Source: Laguncularia racemosa (taxonomy: Eukaryota > Streptophyta > Magnoliopsida > Myrtales > Combretaceae). From it: 64,000 nucleotides of DNA. Shown piece by piece: positions 46,015-57,060 of this stretch. Position numbers and translations under genes: made by a program. Below the pieces are notes generated by a model, which did no database searches, was not told the DNA's origin, and worked only from the letters and a program-made list of their open reading frames with translations. Location: positions 3,658,001-3,722,000 of the forward strand of contig JBBMOL010000012.1 of NCBI GenBank assembly GCA_037954665.1, in the 5' to 3' direction. Every line of letters starts with the position of its first letter. The stretch's first letter is position 1.

Positions 46015-47377
46015 TGTCACAAGATGGGAGGTTCTCTTCTTCTAAAGTTTACATGCAATGCTTAACCATCCTTTGCCTCATACATTTTTCCTCTTTCCAG
46101 ATGGTGAGCTAACTTCTCTTCTTATTTTTTACCTAAGACTCTTCTGAGCCTATTCTTCATCAAGAGTGTGCTCATCGGCTTCACCATAGTCGCTTTTATA
46201 TTTTAAATAACCAACCTTCTTAATTGGTTTTGACCTGTTATGGCTATCATTACAAGAGTGACATCAACTCCCAACCAATTTATTTATAGGTAGCCAAACC
46301 TACCTTCAGAAAACCCGACTATCAAAATAAGCTACCCTCCTAATGCCACTTATTACACTCTAAACCCAAGTTGATCCCTCCATATTCACTCTATTATCAT
46401 GAATTGTGACATTCTCCCCTACCTAAATTTGTGATGCCCTTGTCATGAGGCAAATCCCTTGCCCTTACCCTTTCTCCAATAGATTACCACTCTCTTCCAC
46501 CCATTGGTAAGCTCCACCTAAGGTCTTCTTTAGCCAGGACTTTAGGCTTACATAAGTTTTCATCTCTTACCTTCACCCTCTCTCTTCATCCTTTGAGATC
46601 TCCACTTTTTAAGTTACCCAATGATAGGGTGGCCCACTATTGTATTTCCCCAAATAATTACAATCTTTCATTACCCATTTCCAAACTCTACCCCCATGAT
46701 CATCTCAACTAAGACTCTCAAGCTTCCATGATTCCCTTCTCTTAGCTTAACTCCTCTTCACATCCTTTGAAATTGTCTCTTTTTGAGTTGCCTAGTGGTA
46801 AAGCGACCCACAAGAGTTGCCTCCCCTTTCGTAATGGTGTCCATTTAGTGGTCATTTCTCATCTCAAGCTTCTCCCACATGAGCTCATTTTATCAACAAG
46901 GTTACCCCTACATTAATTTTACTTAGGTAGTAATTAAGAAACTTAATGCATCTTGGAACTTCAACTCTGATACTACTTATCATGGGACAAAAGGTTCTCC
47001 CATTCTGTAGTTTCCATGTGGCTCTCAACCATCATTTGCCTCATACAGTTTTCTCATTTTTAGATGGTGACCTAGTCTTCTCTTCCTATTATTTACCTAG
47101 AACTATTTCAAGCCCATCGTTTATAAGGAGTACCCCTACCAGTTTTACCAGTCTCTCTGATGTTTTAGGGGACCAACCTTCTTAATTGGTTTTAACTTGT
47201 CATGGCTATCATCAGGAGAGTAGCATCAACTTTTGACTAGTTTGTTCATGAGTGACTAAACCCACCTTTAAAAAACCCCAACTTCTAGAACAAATTACCC
47301 TGTTGATGCTACTCACTACATCTTAAACCTAAGTTCATCCCTCCATGTCCGATCTATTATCATGGACCATGATAGCA
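46015..47377 (-). mobile_element. T2: intact-structure TRIM-like element
   Basis: 1,363 bp. In minus sense: 5' LTR 47377-46978 (400 bp), primer-site remnant TAGTATCAGAG (about 46975-46963), non-coding interior of about 566 bp, purine tract GGTAGGGGAGAA (46423-46412), 3' LTR 46411-46015 (397 bp, TGTCAC...GTGACA ends). It codes for nothing. The interior matches the T1 interior on both sides of element E. Confidence 0.78.
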
Positions 47378-47382
47378 ACGAT
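47378..47382. repeat. Target-site duplication of the T1/T2 composite, right copy (ACGAT)
   Basis: It pairs with ACAAT at 37645-37649. The repeat-unit text (gatgtcataagatggttcaag) resumes here. Confidence 0.6.
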
Positions 47383-48469
47383 GTCATAAGATGGTTCAAG
47401 AATTTAAGTAATCTCAACTATTGACTTGAAAATTAATGGAAATTAAGTGAATTCATTTCCAAGGACTTTAGGCAATAGTGTACATAATGATAATTTGGTA
47501 ACTATTGTTATAAATTTAATATCCAATGATTAAAACAATGGGTTGCAATCATATTAATAAATATTATTCATTTTAGACAACAATTCATGGAAGAAACATT
47601 ACTATAGATATCTTAAGCAATAAGTATTCAAAGCCATTACTTAGATAGAAGTGGACAATTCAAACAATCATCTTTCATTTACATAGATGGGAAAAACAAC
47701 ACTAAAAATGCACTCAAGCAACTATAGCAAATAAGAGAAGCTAGAGATGCACCTAATTTTACAACCTCTCATGTAAACCCCAATCCTCACCAATCCTAAT
47801 TTTTCATCATCTCTTAATCTCATCACATTCTATCACAAAACAAGAGAAGAAAAAGAAATCAAAGGATATACCTATTACATGTATACTCATTGCTCTCTCA
47901 TTCTCAATCACTAGTCAATTCTCTCTCCATCTTCACCCCTTACCCTCTTATGTATGTGTACAATGTTTGCATTGGTTCATATATTTTAGAGAGATTTAGT
48001 AAACTCTACCAAGAAATTTGTCCACAAGAAAGTTCATGTAACCAAATGGTAAATCTCTACACAATAAAAATAAGTAACTCCATATTAGATTTCAATAGGA
48101 TGTAAAATGATGGTAGAGGTTATGATAAAGCAATTTCTAAAGAATTTAGTTAACCTACAAAAAATTGCTAAAGACAAACTTTATGATAAAATTTGAAAAG
48201 TTTCCACCATAAAGTGAGTTGTTTAGGTAATATTTTGTTTAATCTTTTAAATGATGTGGGTTAGCTACACTTGGCATTAATTGTAAGAAAATCATAGCAA
48301 ATACTAAAAAACAAAGAAATTATGTGATATAAAATAACTGCTAGTTAACCTTTTTTTTCTTTTAGCCATATAAAGGAATAAGTGGGGGGGAGGAGACATT
48401 ATTTACCTATTATAACTTGCCTTTAAAAAGGGGAAATCAACCAATTAATAACCAATTATTAGGCTAAGT
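47383..48469. other. Unassigned AT-rich DNA
   Basis: The first 110 bp complete repeat unit 2. After that I see no genes or defined repeats. The ORF at 47890-48105 is not recognised. Confidence 0.3.
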
Positions 48470-49180
48470 GATGAATGATCATCACTTGTGGCCTATAGGA
48501 GTCCACTTAGACCATGCGACATTACTCCCCGGAAAGCACACATAGACCCATGCGATAAGCAGTAACCATTCAACACTCATTATTTCATTTTTTAAATCCG
48601 GTTTCCTATTTTCTTAATTCGAAATATTGTAAACTAATTTACTATTGATGAAAATATATAAATATAATATTAATATTTAAAATTATTTATAGCATATTTT
48701 AGACTTAGACCCTTTAGGCCCAATCCGACTTGCCCAAGCTTACAACTACTCTCCAAAGACTAAAATCTAAACCCCCCTGGTCCAAGTCTAAAAATTGGAG
48801 ATTAGTTTGAGCTTAGGAGTACAACTCAAACCGAACATGAACTTAGGTTAGCTTCGTTCACTCAATAGAGAAGAGGGTTTAGGGAAAGTGCAACTTACAT
48901 AAGGAAACAATATAGACACAAGACGAATCTACCCACCACACCTTAACTCCACCTACCAAGTTACCTCAACCCCAATACTTATAAATAGGGATTGACATCA
49001 CTTGGATCAAGGTTTGAAATCTTAAACCTTCTTACTCTCTTAAACTTATTGGTTTCACATACACATTATATTGACTTAAACATCGAAGTAGCTACACTAG
49101 AATTGCCCCTAGCATCCTTTTGAGCCTCATTTGTTGCCTATTGCAAGAGTTTTCCACCTAAGAGAATCTCAAGCACAACA
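48470..49180 (+). repeat. Element F 5' LTR (approximate)
   Basis: The right end ACAACA at 49180 is followed at once by a TTTGGCGC primer site. A TATAAATA box lies at 48980-48987, about 200 bp before the LTR end, as expected for an LTR promoter. The left boundary (TGATGAATGATC near 48469) is a guess; no partner LTR was found. Confidence 0.5.
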
Positions 49181-49195
49181 TTTGGCGCTATCTTT
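49181..49195 (+). other. Element F primer-binding site
   Basis: TTTGGCGCTATCTTTG resembles the TTTGGCGCCGTCTGTG start seen after the 5' LTR of Tat-type gypsy elements, with a few C-to-T changes. Confidence 0.55.
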
Positions 49196-49219
49196 GTTAT
49201 AAAACTCACAACAAAAACT

Positions 49220-50760
49220 ACAAATGGCACCTAAATAAATAAATAAAAAAACACCACTAATAAGGAAACTGTCGACATTATGACAACGAACTAAAATGTC
49301 TAAGTAACAGCATCCCAAAACCAAAATACTAATTTAATTGATGTCAAACACTTCCTCAACCTAAAAAACCTATGCAAAACATTAGTTGCACAAGATGAAA
49401 TAATAAATAATAACAGCACTAAGATGCAAGCTCAAGTGGTAAAGCTTGAGCAGCTTAACAACATACCTGAGTTGGAGGACATGTTGACACATTCTCCACA
49501 AAAGGGGCATAGTAATGCACCACCACCACTAGTGGCAAATGTGCCACCAGCAAATCAATAAGCTTAGCTTGCAAAAAAGTCCCAAACAAGCTCTTGCTAA
49601 GAAACCGTTACCAACAACATCACATGGGAACATGTTACCAATGTTAGTATTACCAACCACATCCTACAGCCACAATGGTGCTACAACTTAGAACAATAGA
49701 CTCGAGCCATTAGATGCTTGTAGAAGAGCCCATCGCTAAGTCAATGACATTGATATTAACCAAATAAATGAATACATCAAGAGTCTCTACTTGATTTTCC
49801 ATAAATAAGACACCCTTTACATAGGTGATACAAGATGAGGTCTTGCCACCCAATGTTAAGCTACCCCAGCTTAACACATATGATAGCACAATAGATTTAG
49901 ACAACCACTTATGCCATCTCTACATAATGATGGATTTGCATAGCCTCAATGATGCGGTTACCTACAAAGAGTTCCTTAGCACCTTATGTAAGGTTGCTCG
50001 AAGGTAGTACAATAACCTCATTAGCAGCTCAATCAACTCCTTCAATGAGTTGGTGAACTAGGTCCAACAGTACTTCCTGATGAGTAAGCTCTCAATTAAA
50101 GACTCATCAACCCTAAACCTCATTAAATAGGGCCATGATAAGAAAATAAGGAACTAACTTGCTTGCTTCAACATAGTTATGCTAGAGTTCCCTAATGTCG
50201 ACAAAGGTGTTTTCCTAATCGTTGTAATCTAAGGCATCGACCAAGTAGCGACTTCCTCATGTTATTAGGGAAGAGCAAGCTAGCAAATTTTGAGGAATTT
50301 CGAGAGAAGGCCAACAAGTACATACAGCAAGAGGACTTCATCCTAACTTAAAAGGATACTGACCAACACAGGTAAAAAAAAAAAGGACTGACGAGGAGAA
50401 AGGGTCCATTATAGACCATCTTGGCCATAGAAATGGGCAAGGGTCATCCCTTGATAATGGTCTTAGAGATTGGCAATGCACTATCTCAAGCTTTGCCATC
50501 TACATCTTGCTAAATCAATCTATAAGGGACATCTTTATGGAATTCTGTAATGGAGGCATCTTGTCAAAACCAACACACCTTAAGGCTAACTCAAGTAGGT
50601 GGGACTCTAATAAATATTGTGTCTTCCATAAAGACTAAAGTCATAATACAAAAGATTTTTACTAGAGTAAAAATGCACTTGAGGACCTCGTCCATCAAAG
50701 ATATCTTAAGAAATATATTGTTGACTTAGACAATTTCATAGAATAACCAACATAACAGAG
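49220..50760 (+). pseudogene. Element F gag remnant (Tat-like)
   Basis: The core reads VLPPNVKLPQLNTYDSTIDLDNHLCHLY (about 49840-49925), then VARRWYNNLISSSINSFNELV (about 49990-50055), YFLMSKLSIKDSSTLNLIKQGH. This matches the gag core of Tat/Athila-branch elements (PKFKMPTLP.YDGTTDP..HL; GAARNWY..L...SI.SF.EL). A later part, KYCVFHKD.SHNTKDFY (about 50615-50665), is the CxxH-type nucleocapsid stretch. Many stops and shifts are present. No pol follows in recognisable form. Confidence 0.65.
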
Positions 50761-52369
50761 GTGAGTTGAGTAAGTTAAAGCTGAAAAAGACAACAACAAT
50801 GTCCGTCAAAACTGAGCCCCCAACAGCATCATCAACTGAGGGGGAGGGGAAGCATGTAAAGGTTACCCTTTCTAGTTGCAAAGTCACTTTCTTCATAAAG
50901 GACATTGCAATGAGTAGGTGTCAACTCATCATAGAGGACATGGTAGCGAACTCATCATAGAAGACATAGTAATGAGTAGAACTAGTTATTCCCATCATAC
51001 TTATACAACTATGGAGACAAAAGTAAGACCTTAGTCGAATAACAAATCTTTGGAAATGATTATCAATGATAGTTCCAAGAGGCTTTGATCTAGTGAACCT
51101 CTAATGTGCAATTAACATTTCCCTAATCATGCCACCCCATACAAAAATTCCTTGGTGAACAAGAGATTTTATATCCATCTCATGGCCTTGAACACAAGCA
51201 AAAGCCCTATACTTGGTAATCTCGAGTCAGTTCATAAGAACAACCACAACTACAATCAAATTAGCATCTTCACTAAGAGTTGATTAAACAATAACCAATT
51301 TGAGCCAAGTAAAGGCAACAACAAAGAAATCCCCTTCAAACTAGTGGTTAGCTTAAAGGCATCCTCCCTAACCGAGTTAGAACTCCCTAACATTAGAACT
51401 CAAAACATAAAACATAGACTTAATGACCAATTAAGTTGAACAACAAATTAATCTCAAAAAGATCAAAGAAATCCAAGACACATTTTGATCTTGGATAACA
51501 ACACCAAGCAACTCACTACTTTACTAAGAAGATTAAGCAATCTCCCAACTAGAAAAGCTAGTTTGTTAAAGTTAGGCCATATTTTGATAAACTGTAAAAC
51601 AAGCTCATGTTATGTACTCAATTGTAATTAAAAAAATATTATTCTTTCACTATACAAGCTTGTACTACACCATTTTGTAAATTTTTACTTAGGTCTTAGC
51701 CTTCATTTGAGGTGAATGAACTTTAAATATCCTAAGTCTATGCTTGTACTCTAGCAAACAAGCCTTCATGCCTAAGCTAATGCCTGTGTAAATGAATTCT
51801 TGGTGCAATCAAGTCCACATTTGCACTTTGGCAAATAGACCTTTGAGTTTACACTAGTGCCTCGGCAAACAAACTTCTAATTTTTTCTAAGTCCACACTT
51901 CTATAAAAGTGAATAGACTCTATGCTCCTTGACCATCCTAGAGTTTGAGCACTCGACCTCTTCAGGTAACATTAGAGGAGCAACACCTTCCTACCACACT
52001 GGTAGCTCATCAAAAAGACTTAAACTTATGTTCCTTGACCACCCTAAAGTCTAAGCACCTGACCTCTTCAAGTCATATCAAAGAATCAAACCCTCTGACT
52101 ATGTTAGTACCCTTAAGAAACACAAAGTAAAGAGATAGAGAATAGAGAGGAGAACAACACATAAGCAAAGGAAGAGGCACAATGAGAACAAACACTTACA
52201 AAAGGTTCTTCATTCCTTGAAAGGTGATTACATAATATGTATAATCAAGTCAGCACATCAACCTCAACATAAAATAAAGAAATACAAATGAAGGACATAA
52301 AAGAAAAATAGAAGAAAAGCATTTCCTTAATCCTCTATACTAGCCTCCATCAAGCACTCAAATATGTTG
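50761..52369 (+). other. Element F interior, decayed
   Basis: Where protease and pol are expected I find only short low-similarity pieces. The rest is AT-rich with repeated phrases (ccttgaccaccctaaagtctaagcac and similar, 51925-52070). The ORFs at 50766-50960 and 51945-52130 are not recognised. Confidence 0.3.
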
Positions 52370-53880
52370 TTGACATTTAAAGTAATGGCTTGCTTGATGG
52401 GAGTAAACTCGGTTGAGAGTGGGGGTTCGGTAGGAGGCTCAAAACTTGGCAGAGTGGGAGGAAGATCTTTAACATCTCAATCTTAACCTTACCCGATAAC
52501 GACTTGGCCCTGCTCTTCAAGAGGAGCCTCTTCATTCATACCTTAGCCTTGACCATTGGGCAACACCTCCTCCTTAAGGCCATCCCCAACTGCTCTGCTC
52601 TCTCACCTTAAGCTACCTTAGATGCCTCGACCTCCTCATCATCATAGAAGGCTAAATAGCTTAAGTTGTAGTCAAGAGGTATACTTAACACCTCTAACCT
52701 AGCTGTCCTAGCACCCTTTGTAAACTTCTTCTAGAAGGCTACCTACTCTTCACTTACCATGATCTTATGAAAGATCTCCTTTTCCATGGCCACCTTGCTT
52801 TGCTTAGCAATAGCCCTAACTTAAGCAGCCTCAATCTAACACCTTTCTATCTCCTCTTAGAGACTTTTCTCTATAGTTATGTGACTTGCGTCCCAAGCTC
52901 GCAGTTATCTTTTTATCTAGACTAACTAAGTTGAAAGCTATTGATTACACTCCTCTAGTTGGTTGACTTTAGCATTCAGTACCACATTGACTCAGGCCTC
53001 ACCCTTCACCCAAGCTTTAAGGGTTTTCGCCTCACCCTTCTAGACAAATTATTATCAAACTTCATGTAACCTTTGTAAAGCCTCTAATGCTTCTATAGAA
53101 GAAGCTCATACTCATAAAGTTTCCCTACCTACTTGAGCTCTGACCTCTAGAGTTCAAAGGTCTTCATTAAGTGTTAAAGAACTACAAAGTGATGAAAGTA
53201 AGATTAAAATGACGAACTAAATGAAGTAAAGATAAAGAAAAGGGATAAAGCACATGATCCTTATGTCATCAAGCATAGTGTAAATCAACCTCTCCACCAA
53301 ACCCTTGGTCATCCCTCGAAGGCTCTGCTCGATGATGACCATGTCTTAAGGTAGCATAGATCCCCTTAAGACCACGCGACTCTTCTTGTTATCCCCCAGC
53401 ACAAAGTCTAGGCTGGAGACCTCTAAAATAAGCTGACAGGAGTTATCTTCGACCATAGAAGTTTTGACCAGCTTAGGAGCTAATGCAGTAACCCTCTCAA
53501 CCATCCCTTTAGAATTGAGGACTTGGTAAATGTCCCTCCTCCAAGTAAAATGCTTAGGAGAATCAAGCCTGTCCAGTTAGTTAACCTCCTTCTAAGGCCT
53601 CTTCTTGCCAGCCCCTTTGCCATCCCCACTCTTTAGCCTCAACTAGATTGGAGCTTCTACTTGAGGGTATGAGCTAGGTTGGCAAGTGAAAACTCCCACA
53701 TCCTCATCTCTTATAATTAATGACGTGTCCTAGGTCTTTAGAGGAGGCTGTAGCCTAAGCCATAACCTTTTCACCCTTGTTCACGATGGTAGCAGATTTG
53801 TGCCCGAACAACATATTAGTGACAAAGCTCTCTTTCAACTACACATCTACATAGAGTAAAGAACAAATCAAGAGAAGATT
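52370..53880 (-). pseudogene. Element F antisense additional ORF, C-terminal half
   Basis: On the minus strand, pieces such as TWRRDIYQVLNSKGM (about 53550), LILEVSSLDFVLGDNKKS, MVIIEQSLRGMTKGLVERLIYTMLDD (about 53340-53270), a charged coiled-coil-like stretch, and LEVLSIPLDYNLSYLAFYDDEEVEASKV (about 52700-52620) follow in order. This pattern fits the long antisense or extra ORF of Tat-type elements (known in Grande-like elements); its function is unknown. Its N-terminal half is at 59290-60240, beyond insertion G. Numerous stops. Confidence 0.45.
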
Positions 53881-53923
53881 AAAAAAAAAAAATGAAAGTT
53901 CCAAGCATGAGTTTTGAAGGAGA

Positions 53924-53928
53924 CCCTA
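53924..53928. repeat. Target-site duplication of insertion G, left copy (CCCTA)
   Basis: CCCTA at 53924-53928 recurs at 59274-59278, directly outside TG...CA ends. Confidence 0.7.
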
Positions 53929-55419
53929 TGTGATGTCCTAAATATTTCGAAAAGTGATGCATGTAACCCTAAGTATATTAAACCTAGAACCCCGACGATG
54001 CTAGTTGGTTTCAATTACCTCGAGGATCGTCTTGAATAAGCGATGCATAACCAAACCCCAATCAAACCCGTTGACTGTAACCTAAGTTATTAATAATTCC
54101 TAGTAATTCGGTTAAGAATTCTATGGAATTTTTTTTTTGCAGAAGAACAAAAAGAGGTATTTTGTATTTCACGAAAAAGATGTGTTTTCATATATCAAAG
54201 TTATCTCTGGCCAGCCCCCTTGCATGACATATATAGCACACGAATACAATATGGAAAAACCTAACATAATATGGAAATCCTAAGTTGCATAATCTATTTG
54301 TTACCTTATTCTCATGTAAACGAGTAGATAACTAAATAATATAAATTACAAACCAAAACAAATACTAAAAATCCTAAGTTGCCTATTCTACCCTTATGTT
54401 ACCAAGTAGGCAACTAAATAACATAAATAACAAACCAACAAATAAAAATAAACATCAACAAAACCAAATGTAATAGATCATGGAATTTTGGCTCATTCCT
54501 TTTTCATGCTAGCTGATCCTCATAAAAAAGACTATACAAAAATTAAAGAAAATAAGCAGAATAATAAATACTTTTAGGTTAGAGTAGCGAGAATGACAAT
54601 TTCACAATATTAAAAACTTTGAGAAATGTACGAAAAAAATTCAAACATCACGACACGTAAATATTATTTTAATAATTTACGATAATTATAGGTTTTAAAA
54701 ATAAAACAATTGGAAAGAATAATCTTATGCAAAGAAAAGAATATAACAAACGTAACAAATTAAATTTTATGAAATATATTACTGAATAAATTTGGGAAGC
54801 GAAGTAATTGAAAAATATCCGAATATAGATATATAAATGGATAAATAAAAATAATTGTAAGTCCTAACTTTAGTTCGAGTAAATTAAATTAAAAGAATAA
54901 ATTCTCCAAAACATAAATTTCAAACAATATTAGGTTAAATAATAAAATTAGTTGAAATTATAAATCTAGGAATTTTAAATGAAAATTTAGAGTAAATGTT
55001 TATGATCGGAATAATCAAATTAACTTAGATGTAAATTTTTGTAATAAAATGCTAAAAATATATAATTTAAAGATATTTTTATAAGTAAGTAGAATATTAA
55101 AATAAAATATTTATAAAAATATAATTAAAATATAATATAATATATATCTATAACAAAAAAAAAAATCAGATTTTTAGATATTTCAAATTTGCTGCAACAT
55201 CCCATCCTTCTTCATGACAGCAGTAGCAGCAGGTCTAGAAATCAGCCGCCCGTCACGTCGTTAACATCAAGTTGCGTCAACTAGAGTAGCCTCGTCCTTA
55301 TCCTTTCCCTCTTCTTTTACTCTTTCCTTCTTCTTCATGGTCACGTCGTCTGCCCCTCCCCCGTTGTTCCCCTATCCCTCATTGCTTTCTTCTTCCTTTT
55401 CTTTTACTTATCTTTCCCA

Positions 55420-55440
55420 TCTTCTTCTTCTTCTTCTTTC
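55420..55440. repeat. (CTT)n short microsatellite
   Basis: Several TTC/CTT units in a pyrimidine-rich, higher-GC stretch (55300-55600), typical of a 5' leader or an LTR U3 segment. Confidence 0.6.
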
Positions 55441-55614
55441 TCTGGTGGCACTATCCCTCCTCATCGCCCTTCAAGAACTCTACTTCCTCTCTTGTTTCCC
55501 CTGATTCTTCCCTTCTTTCTTCCCAGATCTTCACCACTAACCCTACCCACATTTCGTCGACCCCCTTTATCTCTAACTCTCAAACCCCTCCTTCCCTGCT
55601 GCTGTTGGCTTCAT

Positions 55615-55727
55615 CGACGACTATGGCTGCTACTTCGACCAACAGCCATTCAGGGGAGAATGGTATAAAGGCAGCTAAAGTGGATGAGACAACACCGAGT
55701 CGTTGTACTTTTGTAACACAAAATTAA
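55615..55727 (+). other. Unidentified short open segment in insertion G
   Basis: It begins MAATSTNSHSGENGIKAAK and stops after about 35 codons. Composition is that of a plant protein N-terminus, but I cannot name the gene. It may be a third captured fragment, upstream of the golgin piece. Confidence 0.3.
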
Positions 55728-55872
55728 TGATTCAAGAACACATCACTCTATGATAAGGACGCCGTGGTTTTCCAATCAACATATCGATCTTCTCATCCAA
55801 AGCCAAAATTGATTGATCACGGTTTTCCCGCTTCACAAACTGTTTTGAGCTATTTATTAATCCACTGGACAA

Positions 55873-56250
55873 ATGGACTTGGTATCAGGATACAAAGACG
55901 TTGTTGGGCGGGGTTTTGGTAATGATAATGCAGCATCAAGTGAAGACAGCTATGTGGAACGCTTGCTTGATCGCATAAGCAATGGTGTCCTTGCTGAGGA
56001 CCAAAGGACGGCACTTTTGGAGTTTCAATCTATTGTAGGAGAGACTCGTGGTGCATAACTTGCTTTTGGAGCAAGGGGTTTTCCTGTGCTTAAGAATGTC
56101 TTGAAAGAGGAGAGGGATGATGTTGAAATGGTTTGAGGTGCTCCGGAAACTCTTGTAAGTGCATTAACTCCTATTGATCTTCCCAAAGGACCCCCAAATG
56201 AGGTTCAACCAACTCTAATGAACGCAGGTTTGCTGTCAAGAGAAGCAAAT
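55873..56250 (+). pseudogene. Golgin candidate 6 (p115 vesicle-tether) N-terminal fragment
   Basis: Reads MDLVSGYKDVVGRGFG, then EDSYVERLLDRISNGVLAED, LAFGARGFPVLKNVLKEERDD, TLVSALTPID and MNAGLLSREA. This is the start of plant golgin candidate 6 (the p115/Uso1 homologue in ER-Golgi transport), including the original start methionine. The frame is kept throughout but carries two stops (after GETRGA near 56056 and after DDVEMV near 56134). Similarity ends near 56250, so only about 120 of over 900 residues are present. The stretch is uninterrupted by introns, which suggests a processed or captured cDNA copy. Confidence 0.85.
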
Positions 56251-56394
56251 AGAGGTCGTCATCCCCCCTTTATCTTCTGTTTTCTACGTGACCATCAAGA
56301 TTGGTAATCCAATGATCCATCGAGAAGGTAGCAGGGAGCCATGACGAGCTAAGGAATGTTACCGATGATGGCGATAACTAAAGGGAAACCGAAC

Positions 56395-56500
56395 CTCTAT
56401 CACTCTCAGAAGAGCTACCAGTGATCCATAGGTTAGACGAATCGGTTGTCAACCGAATAGTAGCAAACAAGATCATCAAAGGACCAGTATTTGCAATCCT
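56395..56500 (+). pseudogene. MLH1 (MutL homologue) N-terminal fragment
   Basis: The segment IHRLDESVVNRIVANKI followed by GPVFAI corresponds to the first conserved block of plant MLH1 (IRRLEESVVNRIAAGEV..RPVSA), the start of the GHKL ATPase domain. Key positions of the GEV motif are changed (NKI), and similarity is lost after about 35 codons, before the ATP-binding asparagine. It lies about 150 bp after the golgin fragment on the same strand, although the two genes are unrelated, which points to gene-fragment capture. Confidence 0.7.
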
Positions 56501-56639
56501 ATTCTCACTGTATATATATATATATCAAAATTTTCCTTGCCCTATCTCTAGCAACTACTCAGGATGTAATGAAGCGGGCATAGATTATAGCCTTAGTTAT
56601 TGTGAAAACTCATCCTTCACTCTCAACATGCTCTTGCAT

Positions 56640-57060
56640 GGGTGCTCGTCGCCATAATGTCGTCTCGTTAACAACCTCAAGAATTGTAGACAAGCCAAAA
56701 GCCACTCATATAATTGAAGAATCATTTGAAACTCTTATAATTGAAGAAGTTGCAATGGAATCAATAGTTCAAAACTAAGTGCAGTGTCATTCTAGTGGTG
56801 GTTTTGGAACCGAGAGCATGGATGAAGAGGAGCTTGTATCTAGGGAGAGGGTTATGATAGAAACCAATGATCGTGCAATTGAAGGCACTTGATGAAAGTC
56901 CATGTAATCTGACTGAATTGTTCTTTGATACATCACCTACTCTAGCGAGTCGTCAAATTTTGGTCTCATTCGTGGTTTTAGCCTTCTATGATCTCGGTGA
57001 TAATGAAGGTGATAAAATTACATTTCTTGATCCGCTTTGATTGATATTTATTTCTTGCCT
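56640..57060 (+). other. Possible further gene fragment in insertion G
   Basis: Open pieces such as DEEELVSRERVMIETNDRAIEG (about 56823) and LKALDESPCNLTELFFDTSPTLASRQIL (about 56883) are protein-like but in different frames and not recognised. They may be more captured exon sequence, or chance. Confidence 0.3.

Larger units (their letters stand above)
37650..47377. mobile_element. Composite of two TRIM-like miniature LTR elements (T1 plus, T2 minus) carrying nested element E
   Basis: Outer ends are both U3 ends of a roughly 398-bp LTR, flanked by ACAAT/ACGAT. T1 (plus): LTR1 37650-38047, Met-type primer site 38050-38061, non-coding interior 38048-38458 plus 45317-45618, LTR2 split. T2 (minus): LTR 47377-46978, primer site, interior, purine tract, LTR 46411-46015. 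Neither contains any gag or pol, and the intact T2 is 1,363 bp, so both fit terminal-repeat retrotransposons in miniature. LTR2 of T1 has its second half inverted (45786-46014). Confidence 0.75.
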
